Shown here: piece by piece, positions 11,149 through 21,802 of the stretch
Position numbering within the stretch: the first letter of the stretch is position 1
Layout of the letters: each line of letters starts with the position of its first letter
Source: Limnomonas spitsbergensis
Taxonomy: Eukaryota > Chlorophyta > Chlorophyceae > Chlamydomonadales
Assembly: GCA_037349105.1 (NCBI GenBank)
Contig: JAYJMM010000075.1
Span: forward strand, 1,178,001-1,242,000
Direction of reading: 5' to 3'
DNA: 64,000 nucleotides
Notes under the pieces: generated by a model
Told to the model about the DNA's origin: nothing
The model's input: the letters and a program-made list of their open reading frames with translations, nothing else
The model's database searches: none
Translations under genes and position numbers: made by a program

Positions 11149-11979
11149 TCAATCCTGCTTCTTGCGGAATGAGCAACCTGCACAGCCACAGATGGGGGCA
11201 CAGGTTGCTACACAAAAAATCTTGGGTGCATGGCGCATCTGCCAGACACTGAAATTGGGTCATGAACAGATCACGTAGCCACACATCTGCGCCCAAGCAC
11301 TGCATGGACTTCACATGTGTACACCAAGGCACAATTCGTTGGCCCACCATGGGTCCTTCATTGGCTCAATTGAGGAGGGAACTAGGGCAAACCTTGAAAA
11401 CTCACCCTCTGTCAAGCGGGCCTTGCCCCCGGTCGGTGTGCATAGGACAGCGGAGCAGCTGCCACACAGGCACACGGTCTGAGAGTGGCTAAACACCGTC
11501 GTGATGTTAAAGCAGCCCTGGCACCTGGAATATCAAGGAGGCGTCGACGTCGCGGAAAAGGGTTAAGGCGGGGAGGTACCTTCAAGAGGCCAGAGTCGAA
11601 GAAAAACTTCCCTTAGCATAAGGGCAAGTAAAGTACCCATGACATCAACGCTGCAGGACGATTATCTATAAACTCTCCAGCCCGCAGCCCCTCCTTGCCA
11701 ATACCCACTTCACGTCCATGAAGAAAGAGTTCGGGCTCTGAACCAGTCGCTTCCTCTTGTGCTTATTCTGGTCATGCTCCTTGGGAGGGTTGAGTAGATC
11801 AATGTCTGATTGCAGCACCTGTACAACGCGAGCAAAACTCCTGTCATTCATCCACCCTTGATCAGGAACAAAAGCTGTATGTGAACGTATGTAAATTTCC
11901 AAATAGTTTCCTGTAAACGATCCCTAGCTATGGCCTAATCAGGCGGCTGCTAAATCGGCCCCCTTCATTCACTTGCCAT
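11149..11979 (-). CDS. RPS27: 40S ribosomal protein eS27
   Basis: Four exons on the minus strand: 11979-11977 (ATG only), 11818-11709, 11524-11406 and 11177-11149, giving 86 aa, the usual eS27 length. The body contains DLLNPPKE and [15 protein letters not shown], hallmarks of the family, and a C4 zinc finger of pattern C-x2-C-x15-C-x2-C (residues 39, 42, 58, 61: CQGC...CGSC). The end is [11 protein letters not shown]. eS27 binds the head/platform region of the small ribosomal subunit. All splice phases close. The first intron directly follows the start codon and begins GCAAGT rather than GT, so it is a GC-AG intron. No GT donor near the ATG gives an in-frame product. The protein call is firm; the one-codon first exon rests on phase, family N-terminus (M-VLxSDIDLL) and donor quality. 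Confidence 0.92.
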
Positions 11980-13987
11980 TTTAAAAGGTGAGCAGCAGAC
12001 AAGTCTGAGAGAGGCGAGAAAGGGCCATGCATGCCTCAGACTTCCTAAAAACCCATGGCCAAACCTCCCTCGGCCTGCCCATTCGTACAACAGTGAGGAG
12101 CAGGGTCAGGCATACGTTGGAGGGAGCGCCTTCGTGGCGCTATGCCCGAGTGACCCGTTGCACATTCATAAAACAGCTCCTGCTGCGCAAAATATTCATA
12201 TTCCAAAACCAGCAAACATGACAACTTTCAAATCTTACACCCATTGTGATAGCAACTATTACTGGGCCCCAAGCGAGTGAGGTAGGTAGGTGTCGTGTTG
12301 TGCACTGATAAATGTTGATTGGCAAGCTTGCCGAGCTGAAGGGCGGGCGTTTGGACATACCGGTAGCATGCATGCATCATGGGTTTGTGGGATATGCAGT
12401 TTGGTTCCAGTTCCGATTGTTTGGCAGCGACCGCTGTGCATCGCTTGCTATTTTTCTGTTTTGCAGCATATGCCGTGCATTGCTTGCTTTTTTGCTGCCT
12501 GTGCTGCTGCATCCACCGTGCCGTGCTTGCTGCCTACACACATGTTTCGCAATATCTGCGTTGCACTGCTTTGTTTTTGTCAGTCTTCGTCTTTGATACA
12601 CAGCATCGTCCATGCCCTACTTGCATTCTTTCTTTCTGTTTTGCGGCATCCGTTACGCACTGCTTGTTGTACATTTGCCTGTTCAGCATCATCTGCCGTG
12701 CACTCGCTCACTGCTGTCTTGCATAGAGGCCCATCATTGCAACATGGGCCGTCACATGGTTAAGGCTGACGGGTGGCGTATATGGAAATATACGTATATA
12801 CGCGTATATCCCATACCGTATACGCATAGATGTTTAAAATTGCGTGCCCTATTTTGCGTGCCAAATTTTAAAAGCGCGTGCCCTATTTGGTCTTCGCTAG
12901 TGCTCTGTAATGCCGCATCTGCATTCTCGTTTCTACTCTTTTCGGCAGAGCCTCCCAGGGTGGCCGAAGGTCGCTGGGGCCGAAGCCCCCAGAGTCACCT
13001 CGCACGTATCCGTCCGTCCGTCCGTCCGTTCTTCTCCACGCGCAATTCGATGCACATCATTAATAACACGGACCTGGCCAGCGATAGAGTTGTAACTCTT
13101 TCTTTGAAATCATGTAACATGGCAAGGGGAGTCGCATGAGGTCCAAGTGAATCCGTCCACACCTGCACCTGCCCTCTGAAAAGTCACATACCCGCTAGCT
13201 GCTGGACAAAGAGCATGCATTAGTGCTGGCCACTGTGCAAGCAGACCTCAAGACTGCACAGTGCTATGCCATCACCACAGATGGCTGGCCGTGAACCCGA
13301 TACTTGATTTATTGCTGTATTTGAGCTGAATTCGAGGCTGACATGACTAAACTCAATTTTTTCTTTAAATAAGTGTTAGGTGGTGGTCAAGACATGAAAT
13401 GCCCTAGGTTTCAAGGCTTTTTTAAATTTTCAGGACCCCATATACGTACACTTATACACGTATATATGTGTATATTTCGGCAGAATATACAGTATAAACG
13501 CATGGTCGAGTCACCAGAATTTTTTTGTACCTCATCGACATTAGTGATTTCTCGTCCTACTTTGCCATTCATCTGTGTACAAAGCTAGGCTGTCTAGAAG
13601 AGGCATGTTAGCACTCCATCAATTGCAATTATTATAAGGATAGTGAAACATTAAAATAATTAGGTTTTGTCTAGGATTGCGTATCTTGGCTGGACGCTGA
13701 GTTTTGCTCTGTACCAAACTACCCACGGATGGCTTTCTGTACCTCAGTTATCACCGTATGAGAAGCTTGTTTGTTGTATCTATTCGCCGGGCGTACTTAC
13801 TGGATCGAAGCCTGTTTTCAAAATTTTAACCCGCTCACCATGTCCATGATTCTGGCACCCAGTTTATCCGGAGTATTCAGATTCGCTGAGCTGCATGAAC
13901 CTAGGCTTATTCTGCTCGATAACCTGTCAAGCCACTATTTTCAGGATGGAGCTCCACTGCCGCCAGCGCGAAATAAGATGACGCCAC
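11980..13987. other. Intergenic with low-complexity stretches and a possible hAT remnant
   Basis: From 12400 to 12730 there are loose repeats of GCCGTGCATTGCTTGCT-like words. From 12780 to 12830 there is an AT palindrome-rich patch (TATACGTATATACGCGTATA), and at 13012-13028 a (GTCC)n run. None of the long open frames over this repeat-rich zone has a recognisable domain. The hAT-like fragment is listed separately. Confidence 0.45.
13190..13305 (+). pseudogene. Possible hAT-family transposase remnant
   Basis: One frame reads LLDKEHALVLATVQADLKTA, then CYAITTDGWP, then a stop. The ITTDGW box and the preceding helix look like the conserved region ahead of the first catalytic aspartate in hAT transposases (SLTTDGWTS in many families). 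Only about 35 residues are preserved, with a stop just upstream and downstream, so this is a relic at best. Confidence 0.4.
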
Positions 13988-14295
13988 ACACACCTTGGAC
14001 TCAAGCAGGACTTGGTAGGACGTGGTAGGCATTGTTGAGGCCTAGTTTGTTGCTTTTCTTTGCCTTCTTGGAGAATAGGCTTGAGAGGGGCAGGGATACT
14101 TCGGGCTGCCTTTTCCTTTGGGGGGGGGGTATTTCTCGAGGTATTTCTTTCTCCTTTTTGTTTTTTCCTTCTTTCCCTCTTACCTTGAGTTTCTATTATT
14201 TTCTCCCACCGGGACAGTTGGGCGCCCACGTGGCCGAGCCTATATGAGCAGGGCCCAGAGGTGTAATGTCATTGACACACCTTGGACTCGAGCAG
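13988..14295 (+). mobile_element. LINE copy B: 3'-UTR-only insertion with 21-bp target duplication
   Basis: The insert spans 14009-14274 (266 bp). It starts in the terminal codons of the LINE ORF (GGTAGGCATTGTTGAGG, as in copy A at 9430), runs through the T/C-rich 3' UTR, and ends GAGGTGTAATGTCATTG. It is flanked by direct repeats 13988-14008 and 14275-14295 (ACACACCTTGGACTC, one mismatch, AGCAG), 20 of 21 identical. There is no poly(A). This gives the clearest definition of the LINE family's 3' end. Confidence 0.85.
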
Positions 14296-14629
14296 TACTT
14301 CATGAAAGACATCCTCACTACCCATTCCCATCCTCCATGTGTTGAGAGGCTATCTTTATTCAAAACTCTGGGGCAGTGTGAATTCGGGCTTTAACGATTG
14401 GAATAGACAATGGTGGTAATGATGCGAACACATCCAAGGCCACCAGCAACGGGCTAGCAGTACCGGTACAATGCCATGGGTGTTTATACAGGGCTGACTG
14501 CTGAGTGCCCCATTACATAAGACGGGCATCGCTGCACCCTGGATCTGATTGCTGGGTTCCTCATTCCCACTCTATCACATAGGTTGTAAGCATGGATGCA
14601 CTTTCCATCAAGTTGCTGGGTGCCCACAT

Positions 14630-14830
14630 GTTCCTGCCTCCCCACATATGCCTGTATGGGGGCAGGGCCCAGAAGTGTAACGACATTTGCCTTTATGTGG
14701 GTTGCATGGCTGCACGGCCTGCACCATGGTCCTAGGTGTATATGGTAGCTGGATATGAAACTGATCATCCCCTCCCACTCCTACGCAGCCGAGAGTTAAG
14801 CAGGGCCCAGCGGGTGTACACTGTCCTAAA
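14630..14830 (+). repeat. SINE-like repeat, copy 2
   Basis: Homologous to 9683-9830. It contains two LINE-tail-like words: GCAGGGCCCAGAAGTGTAAC at about 14651 and the terminal CAGCCGAGAGTTAAGCAGGG...GTGTACACTGTCC. Sharing a 3' tail with a LINE is the usual sign of a SINE mobilised by that LINE. No poly(A) and no clear target duplication were found. Confidence 0.45.
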
Positions 14831-15946
14831 TTCTAGGCTCCGACGGGTCCACGTAGCAGGTTTAGAACAGTGCATACCCGCATACCCAGGTAGCAGGTAA
14901 ACTCCTGACATTTCTTTCATGTGACCACACAGCCTATCATTCATTCACAGAGTGGTTTAACGCCATGGACATACACTTCACAGCAAGTTTTATAACGTTA
15001 CAAGAAAGAGAATGCAAATCAACGAGTGTGGCTCAACCCATACTGTTGCTCAAATGATTAACCTCCCCAAAGTCTCCTCATCATTGGCATGGTTCAAATG
15101 CGTCGTAGGTCATGGCATACAACAGGGCATTACTTGTTGTATGCCATGGCAATGGTGAGGCACGTTCCATGGGCGCTGCCCAGACAAATCTTTGATACGC
15201 CTGAAGTTGTTGTTGACTCTTCGTCGGACTTTATGTTATAAATGTCATGACGTATGACAGGGACTGACCTGGTAGATACTGGTGCTGTGTTTAGTCAGTG
15301 CAGTGCCTCACCGCGACAAAGGAGACACCTCAGACTCATGTGTAGTGGGATGCAGCTGCCGATGATAGGTGGATGACAGCAGCTGCTGGGTCATGGTGCA
15401 GGCCATCGGGATTTGACATGTGGGGCAGAATAAAACCACCACTCCTTGACATCCTTATTTTAGCCGTTAAGAACAGATAGTTGAATTTCGCATAAGAACC
15501 AAGGGAGAACAAAACATAAACAAACCAAACTAAAGGCTACATTCCACAAATGTTTTTATTTCAGTACAGGAGTCCTGGCTGATAGTTTCAAGTCTTTTAT
15601 GGCTGGCCACAGCCGCAGGACCAGAAGTAAGTCTATAATTACCCTAATAATGCCTAACAGCCAACCGTCAACAAGCAGCAAGCAAAATCTCTCTTTCATG
15701 AAAATGAGATTTTTCGTATTTGCCGTAAATTTAAAGCTCGAAATACAAAGAAAACAACAAACGGCAAGCAGAGCAAAATCTTCAATGATACAAATTTATC
15801 GTTGGTATGCTCAGCAGATGCACTGATCAGGCAGGGACAAATCGTGTGTGCACATAATAAAGGACATCCAAAATCCTGAAGCCCTTACGACAGGTAACGC
15901 GGCGGGTACAGCTCAGATTCGGCAGAATTGCGCCTGAGGTACGACG
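14831..15946. other. Intergenic; includes the presumed 3' UTR of the kinase gene
   Basis: No gene recognised. The kinase stop codon is at 15947 on the minus strand, so its 3' UTR extends leftwards into this stretch. Confidence 0.4.
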
Positions 15947-18900
15947 TCATCCAAACACATTCCTGATTCCGCTAAACAGCCCGCTCTTAGCTTTCACGGA
16001 GCTGCTCTTCTCTAATAAGAACACATCTCTATCCATCTCCAGCCCTCTGTGAGACAGTTGCTTGGACAAAACCGATCCCTGTATCTTCATCGAGTCCTGC
16101 TTCAAAGTGTATGAGTCACTGCGAGTCGAGCTGGCGCGAGAAGACTCCGGCGTTAAGCTTGGAGAGGGACGTGTCCCAAGACCAGCGCTGGGCGGCCCTG
16201 GAAGGCCACCAAGCTCTGCATGAGGTACAACTTCTGCGACGACCGTGGAGCTGAGGCGGCTGGGCCCTAGAGGGGTCGTTGAGAGCTTCAATGAGTCTCG
16301 CATGTAAAAGCTGCTGCCCTCTGGGCCCTTCAGAGCTGAAAGGGCGGGTGGGGGCAACAGCTGCAGCAACGAGTTTTGATCCTGGATGAAGTGGTGGCTG
16401 CCGGTTCCTGACCCGTTGTCTACCCTGGATGGCGCCGGAGGACCAAGCGTCTCGCTACTGGAAGTAGTCAGCTGGCTGGAAGCAGGCATCATAGCTTCAC
16501 CAGGAGATCTGGGCACCATCTTCTGCAAGATGGGGGCCGGGCGGGCAACTGATGATCCCTGCTGCTGCTGTTGCTGCTGTAGCTGCTGTTGCTGCTGGAG
16601 TCGTTGCTGCAAAAGCTGTTGCTCTTGCAGCTGCACCTGCTGCTGCTGTTTCGTGAAAGTCTGATTGCGGCATTGTGCCGTCACCTGCAAACTCGAAAGC
16701 ATCTCCTCGCGGGACATGGACCGAGAGTAGCTGTTGGGGGAGTCGACACCGCTGGTGGCCCGAGAGAACCTCGGGCTTCCTCCCGGGGGCGAACCGCTCA
16801 AGAGCATCCTCGGCAGCACATCCGCAACGTGCAAAGGCACACGGGCCTCCTTCCCATCCGTTTGCTCAATCTTAAGCTTGGCTGAGGCGACTGTGGGTTC
16901 ACTCGTGGGCGCCGTAGCCTGAGGCTTGTCCCCATGATTAGAGATAGAGCGCGCCTGATCCTCGGGCCTGCAGGCCATACGAGAGCTCGGTGACGGGGGA
17001 GGGCTGCAGGACCTCAGGCCAGCAGTTTCTAAACTGGCGAATGGGTGGGCCTGCACTCTAGGATGGCCAGCAGAGCCGCAGGCCATGCGAGTGCTTGGCG
17101 AATGAGGAGGGCTGCAGACTCTCGGGCCAGCTCTGGTGCCTGGGTGGGCCTGCACGCAGGTGGGGCCTGCAGCTCCAAACACCACGTGGGAACTAGGGGG
17201 TGAATGGGGTGGGCTGCAGACCCTCGGGCCTGCACACTGCAGGTCCTTGTCCCGCAGCATCTCCAGCGTCTCTGTCTGGCGCGGCACGGGCTGCTGCAGA
17301 TTCATGTGCGTGGTGATCCAGGGGTGCTCGATGAGCTGCTGCACAGTCGGCCGCGCGTGCTGGTCCTTGGTCAGCGCCCACTGGATGAAGCTGGCTGCGT
17401 CTTCAGACACGCCGGCGGGGATGAGGGCCTCACTGTTCAGTATCTCCGCAATGGTGAGCTTCTGCTTGCCCTGTCACATGCAAGCAGGCAGTGACAGTTG
17501 CAATGGGAGCAGTGGTTGTTTTTTTCGGCTTTGGCCGGATTCCCCGCGGCCGCCAAAGGCCTGATTGGTAACAAACCTGGACTGACCTACGGCCGGCAGC
17601 CCAAGCAGCATGGCTGGCCATATCTGGGGCCTCCGGCTGAAGACTGTATTGTAGCTGACTTGCAGCTGAATCACGAAAATTAAACACTGACTGTGGGCCC
17701 CTCGTGCAAGATGCGTGGAAGGCATACAAAGGTGCTCTCCACGCACGCACCGTCGTATTATGGCAAACCCCTTAATCGGCATCTCTGGCTCAAGCCCTCC
17801 TACATTCCTTTTGCGTGCTTTCATGCCTACAGTTTTCAGCAATGCTTCTAGAGCAGCAGGCCTGCTCACTGTAACCTGAAATCCATTACCAACCTTGCCA
17901 AACGGCGACCGTCCTATGATGAGCTCGTACGCAAGAACTCCAACTGCCCAGGCGTCCACAACGGAGGTGTAGCCCAAGCTCTCCTTTTCTTTGTTGTCAT
18001 CAGGCTTGTGCTTGTCAGGGCATGATACGACCTGCCACATTATGCGCAAATAAATAGCAATTCATGTCCATGCAGCACGAGCATGTGTTGACATGTGACA
18101 AAAGTGTGCTCTGACAATGCAAGCACATTCAGTCCACAAAGCCATGAGTCAGGGCATTTTGCTGAGAATGATCTGATTCATGGCTCAGTCCCTAAGGCCC
18201 AACGTATTTACCAAAACACTTGCCTCTGGTGCCATATATTCCAATGTGCCAACTCTAGTCACCGGGCGCTCTGATTCGAAATTGATCGAAAGGCCAAAAT
18301 CTGCAGAGGGAACAGCAGGAGAGCCGCCAGGTCAGCAGCAGTTGACAAAATTTATACGCCTCGTGTGCTGAGCGTTTGATAGTTTACTTTCTACTCTCAG
18401 GGCATATCAGCGGCACATGGGACAAGATCTTCCCTCGTACAGCCTGGGCTTACAAAAGGCACCCTTCTGCGAGCAGCCGCTACAGCACTTTTCTCACTCA
18501 GCCAAACGGTCTCCAACAAGCATGGGCTCACGACTCACCAGCCACTTTAAGAACGCCAGCAGCTGAGAAGAGCAGGTTCTCCGGCTTGATGTCCCGGTGG
18601 ATAATATTGTTATCGTGCAGGTAGGCGAGTGCGAGCAGAAATGGATTCACCACATGCCGCACACTGTAGTCTTCAGTCATGCGTCCGCCACGTTTCTCGA
18701 CATCCATAAGCACATCCCCCTGCAGCATTCAGGATGCACTGCAAATCAATCGTGCAGAGCAATCAGGGGTTGCGCATGACAAGCTAAATCCAGAAAAAAG
18801 CGGGTAGAGATAGCGGGCCGATTGTGTGCGTGTGCATGGCGTACCTTGCTGGCATACTCGCTCACGAGGTAGATGCCGCACTCGTCTTCAAACGCAGCCC

Positions 18901-19530
18901 ACTGAGACATGCAGAGAGGCACACAATTTTCAAGGATGGTGCAGGCCCTCCCCTACCAGCGCCTCAGTTTGAGTCCTGCCTCCCCCCCTTCTATACTGGC
19001 CCACTATTCATGCAACTCAGTGCCAGATTTACTGGTAGCACAGAAGGGCATGCCCATGGGATCCCAACCTTAAGAAGCTCTTCACATGAGGGTAAGGAAT
19101 GTATGTACCCAAGAACAAACGCCCACCCAGAAGGCAGGTGAAATCCATGACTGAGACAGTTGTCAGATTGGAGCGGAAACTACACTGATACCCTCACCAG
19201 CTGGATGATGTTCTGATGGTCCAGGCCACCATGTATGAGTATTTCCCTGCTGATTTGGCGAAGGTTGAGCTCACTGATCTTATCCTTATGATACAGTTTG
19301 ACAGCAGCATGCTTGCCGCATGAACGGCACGACGCCAGATACACAGTCGATGCGTAACCGGTTCCGATTTTTTTTATCAAGTTAAACTGGTCGATGCGCC
19401 TGCAGAATCCAGCGAATTTGATGTCATCATACAAACAGATTTCATGACAGTCCATCAGCTCAGTCTTACCACACATCTCGCCTCTGCATGGCGCTGGGGC
19501 AATTTTCAGAGACGAGAATAGTCCTTCCAT
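15947..19530 (-). CDS. Aurora/CALK-like serine/threonine protein kinase
   Basis: Six exons on the minus strand: 19530-19198, 18901-18845, 18719-18539, 18300-18224, 18031-17894 and 17470-15947, giving 769 aa with all phases closed. The kinase domain covers about residues 48-320: glycine loop [12 protein letters not shown], catalytic lysine AVKLY (K78), alpha-C glutamate E96, [10 protein letters not shown] (171-180), DFG (191-193), APE (214-216), [19 protein letters not shown], and a C-lobe end [15 protein letters not shown]. All catalytic residues are present. The remaining ~430 residues are low-complexity (Pro/Ser-rich, one glutamine tract near genome position 16560-16640) and end in a short conserved-looking tail, [12 protein letters not shown]. 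The intron after exon 4 starts GCAAGT, a GC-AG intron. The GTxEYMAPEVV-CPDKH loop suggests the Aurora-like flagellar kinase CALK of Chlamydomonas, but the subfamily is inference. A TTGCAG acceptor just before the ATG suggests a 5'-UTR intron. Confidence 0.85.
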
Positions 19531-20235
19531 TCTCCCTGCAATGATAAGAAACCAATAAAGCGGGGCGGAGACAACGATTGGCAGTAAAGACGACACTTTG
19601 ACATGTGTGCCACGTCATTGGAGGTTGCATAATATGACGATACAGTCACAACAACACGATGCCAGTATGAGGTCAGACTTACTGGCTCATTGTGGTAGGA
19701 TCAATATCTAGTAACGAGCCTGTGCTTTGCTCATCGTTGGCAAATTGGAGCGACCGATGGGATGTGTCGGCAGCAGAAGCGAGTCAGGGGCACTGATTTG
19801 TGTTGTTAAACAGCGTTATAGCTATGCCTATGCAACGAGCTGTGGCTGCATCAAATGCATTCGGACGCGATGTTTTAAATCGGTGGAGGTTGGTCAGGGG
19901 GTCTGCAAGAGGGAAAGGGTGTAGCCTGTCGAACCAGGGGGGCGAACTAAGCAAAAACTCCTTCTGTCTATCGGCAGATTGTGACTCGTATTATTCCTTA
20001 TGGCTATGGCTACGTAGGCCGCGACGTGGGCATACGGCGCTGGGCTGAAGGGAAAATCTCCAACCCGTAAACCCCGGGGAGGCATAATCCAGCCGGCCAC
20101 TAGCGCTCGAGGAGTGCCACGCGCGTGCACCCCGTGCAACAGCCCGTCCACCAAAACATTTTAAAGCTTTCGAAAGCTAATCAACATTATAAAATGTTTC
20201 TCATTGTACCATGTCTCAGTGATGTTCCGCCTCTC
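19531..20235. other. Intergenic, upstream of the kinase gene
   Basis: Contains the kinase promoter and probably a non-coding first exon: minus-strand CA|GTAAGT donor near 19680, acceptor near 19535. An ATG in that exon would open a different frame if spliced this way, so it is not taken as the start. Nothing else recognised. Confidence 0.4.
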
Positions 20236-20538
20236 AGAGTCAGGGCCCTGCTAAAAGGCACGGCCGCGACGGCGTACAACTGTCAGGTTATATACTAAAA
20301 AGGGAAGAAACATAATAAGGAACAGAGGCCCACCTAAAAGGATAGGATGTGTGAATCCCCAGCCCTGCGTCTAAGCCTTCAACGAGATCGACCACATCTC
20401 CCCCAAAGCCAAGGCCTCCCATCCATGTTGCCCCTGTACAACTCGTGAAAAGAACGTGGCACCATCCACTCCAAAGATCTTTCCCACCTCCATGTGGACC
20501 ATGTGAGCGGTCCCCACCATGTCTAGGGCTCCCCAGCG
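20236..20538 (-). mobile_element. LINE copy F: 3' end interrupted by a gypsy element
   Basis: Minus-strand translation (with one frame change) gives GWEALAF followed by GDVVDLVEGLDAG, matching the C-terminal end of copies A and D (WDALAFVDAIVDF). A short 3' UTR follows, then the tail CAGTTGTACGCC...GCGGCCGTGCC...AGCAGGGCCCTG. The copy is cut at 20538 by the gypsy element inserted at 20544. Confidence 0.7.
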
Positions 20539-20543
20539 GGTAT
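20539..20543. repeat. 5-bp target-site duplication GGTAT of gypsy G1 (left copy)
   Basis: GGTAT sits directly before the LTR start at 20544 and again directly after the LTR end at 27152-27156, the 5-bp duplication typical of Ty3/gypsy integrases. Confidence 0.9.
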
Positions 20544-20659
20544 TGTAGTACTCTGCTATAAGGTTGAATAGAATATGTGTCATCCATTGTAAAGAGCCCC
20601 GCCTCGCTCTATACTGTCAGTGTCTCCTCAACATATCCTCTTGGATCTGTTGCACTGTC

Positions 20660-20673
20660 CATTATATCTATGT
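20660..20673. repeat. 14-bp target-site duplication CATTATATCTATGT (left copy)
   Basis: Identical to 22845-22858. The two copies flank the composite insertion in the G1 3' LTR. Removing one copy plus the insert restores a 182-bp LTR, which confirms the interpretation. Confidence 0.9.
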
Positions 20674-21235
20674 CAATCACCACGTGTAATGGTGGTTATA
20701 GGCCCGGTTTCATTCACGATTAGTGGAATAAGGGGGGGACACTTTCAATTGGTGAGTCCGACTTGCCTGGTATGAACTAAGCACTTTTTGCGTTGCAGAG
20801 TTGGCTTCATTAAGAATAGTCTCATGTTTTACAGTTTACAAAGGAAAGCCCAACCATTAAGGCTATTGAGGCCACAATCAAAGTTCGTCGGATACTGGCA
20901 TGCACCAGCGACAATACCGGTATGTATGAAACAGGGAACTGCTACCCATCAAGGGCTATGTTGGGGGGGCGGGCACACCATGGGGAAACTAAAACGCAAA
21001 TCGTGTTTCAGACATTGACGTATGCATGCAAGGTAATGCAGCACCAACAGCTGGAGTGACACTCGAAGTCGACACGATTGCAGATTGCTGGCAGCCTTGT
21101 TTCTATGCCTTCTGTTTGAGTAGTGTTATAAGCTGTGTCATCAGACCCAGTAAACTCAAATGAACTATGGGATGTGCTGGCGTTGTAACCTTGTTGTTAA
21201 CTCATAGAAAGCCTTGGCAGTGGAGGCACAATGTA

Positions 21236-21420
21236 TCACTTTTCATTCGCTCTCATGAGGGCACCGATTAAAGTTTTGACGAATAAGGAGTTTCCAGTGC
21301 CACCAGGACCATGGGTTCTATAGAGCCTTGGTAAAGCAGTTTTTTCCGGCAGCGATCGCCTTAAAAGCTGCAGCCTGCTGGTCAGGGGACTTCAAAAGCC
21401 AATTTATATCGAGCGCAACA
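21236..21420 (-). pseudogene. Pif1/Helitron-type helicase fragment
   Basis: Minus-strand frames give LLKSPDQQAAAFKAIAAGKN, then after a frame change GPGGTGNSLFVKTLIGALMR. This matches the start of Pif1-like helicase domains, including those of Helitrons (D-Q-x-x-A-F...GPGGTGK[ST]-x-L). The Walker A lysine is replaced by asparagine and two frames are needed, so it is a dead fragment. Whether it came from a Helitron or a cellular Pif1 gene cannot be decided; repeat context favours Helitron. Confidence 0.55.
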
Positions 21421-21765
21421 GTGCCAAAAGGTTTTGTACGGTAGGCGAGTACATGCGCTTGGGGACAAATTAAATAAAACAATTTACTGCGTCAAGGTAT
21501 TTAATCAGAATGGTAGCATGCATGGCATCTCCCACCACAGCAGTGTTAAGGTCGGCTATGATATCTTTAGACGCCTATATAGGGCCCTGACTCTCAATAT
21601 ATTACTCATCATGCATTTTTAACTTGCCACTCGCTCCTCCCACTTAAAACTCCTACTGTGTTTTATGCAGGCTTGTAACTCCACATCAGTGTTCCACACC
21701 TTTTGTAAAACTGCAGAATCCTGCCAGCCCTTGGTTTCATTAAAATTTTGAACTCCATCAACGAT

Positions 21766-21802
21766 GGGTTTAGGGTTTAGGGTTTAGGGTTTAGGGTTTA
21801 GG
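21766..21802. repeat. Interstitial telomeric repeat (TTTAGGG)5
   Basis: 37 bp of perfect GGGTTTA repeats on the plus strand. It joins LINE copy C, truncated at its 3' end, to the helicase-like fragment without a spacer. Confidence 0.95.

Noticed and set aside
12290..12763. 157-codon plus-strand open frame rich in Cys and Leu
   Set aside because: Lies over loose GCCGTGCATTGCTTGCT-like repeats; the composition follows the repeat and no family is recognisable.
16386..17564. Plus-strand frames with Cys-rich or Leu-rich runs opposite the kinase
   Set aside because: Antisense shadow of the kinase tail, including its CAG tract.
18181..18224. Canonical GT donor for kinase intron 4
   Set aside because: GT sites downstream of the APE motif would add non-kinase residues or break the phase into VVSCPDKH; only GAG|GCAAGT fits.
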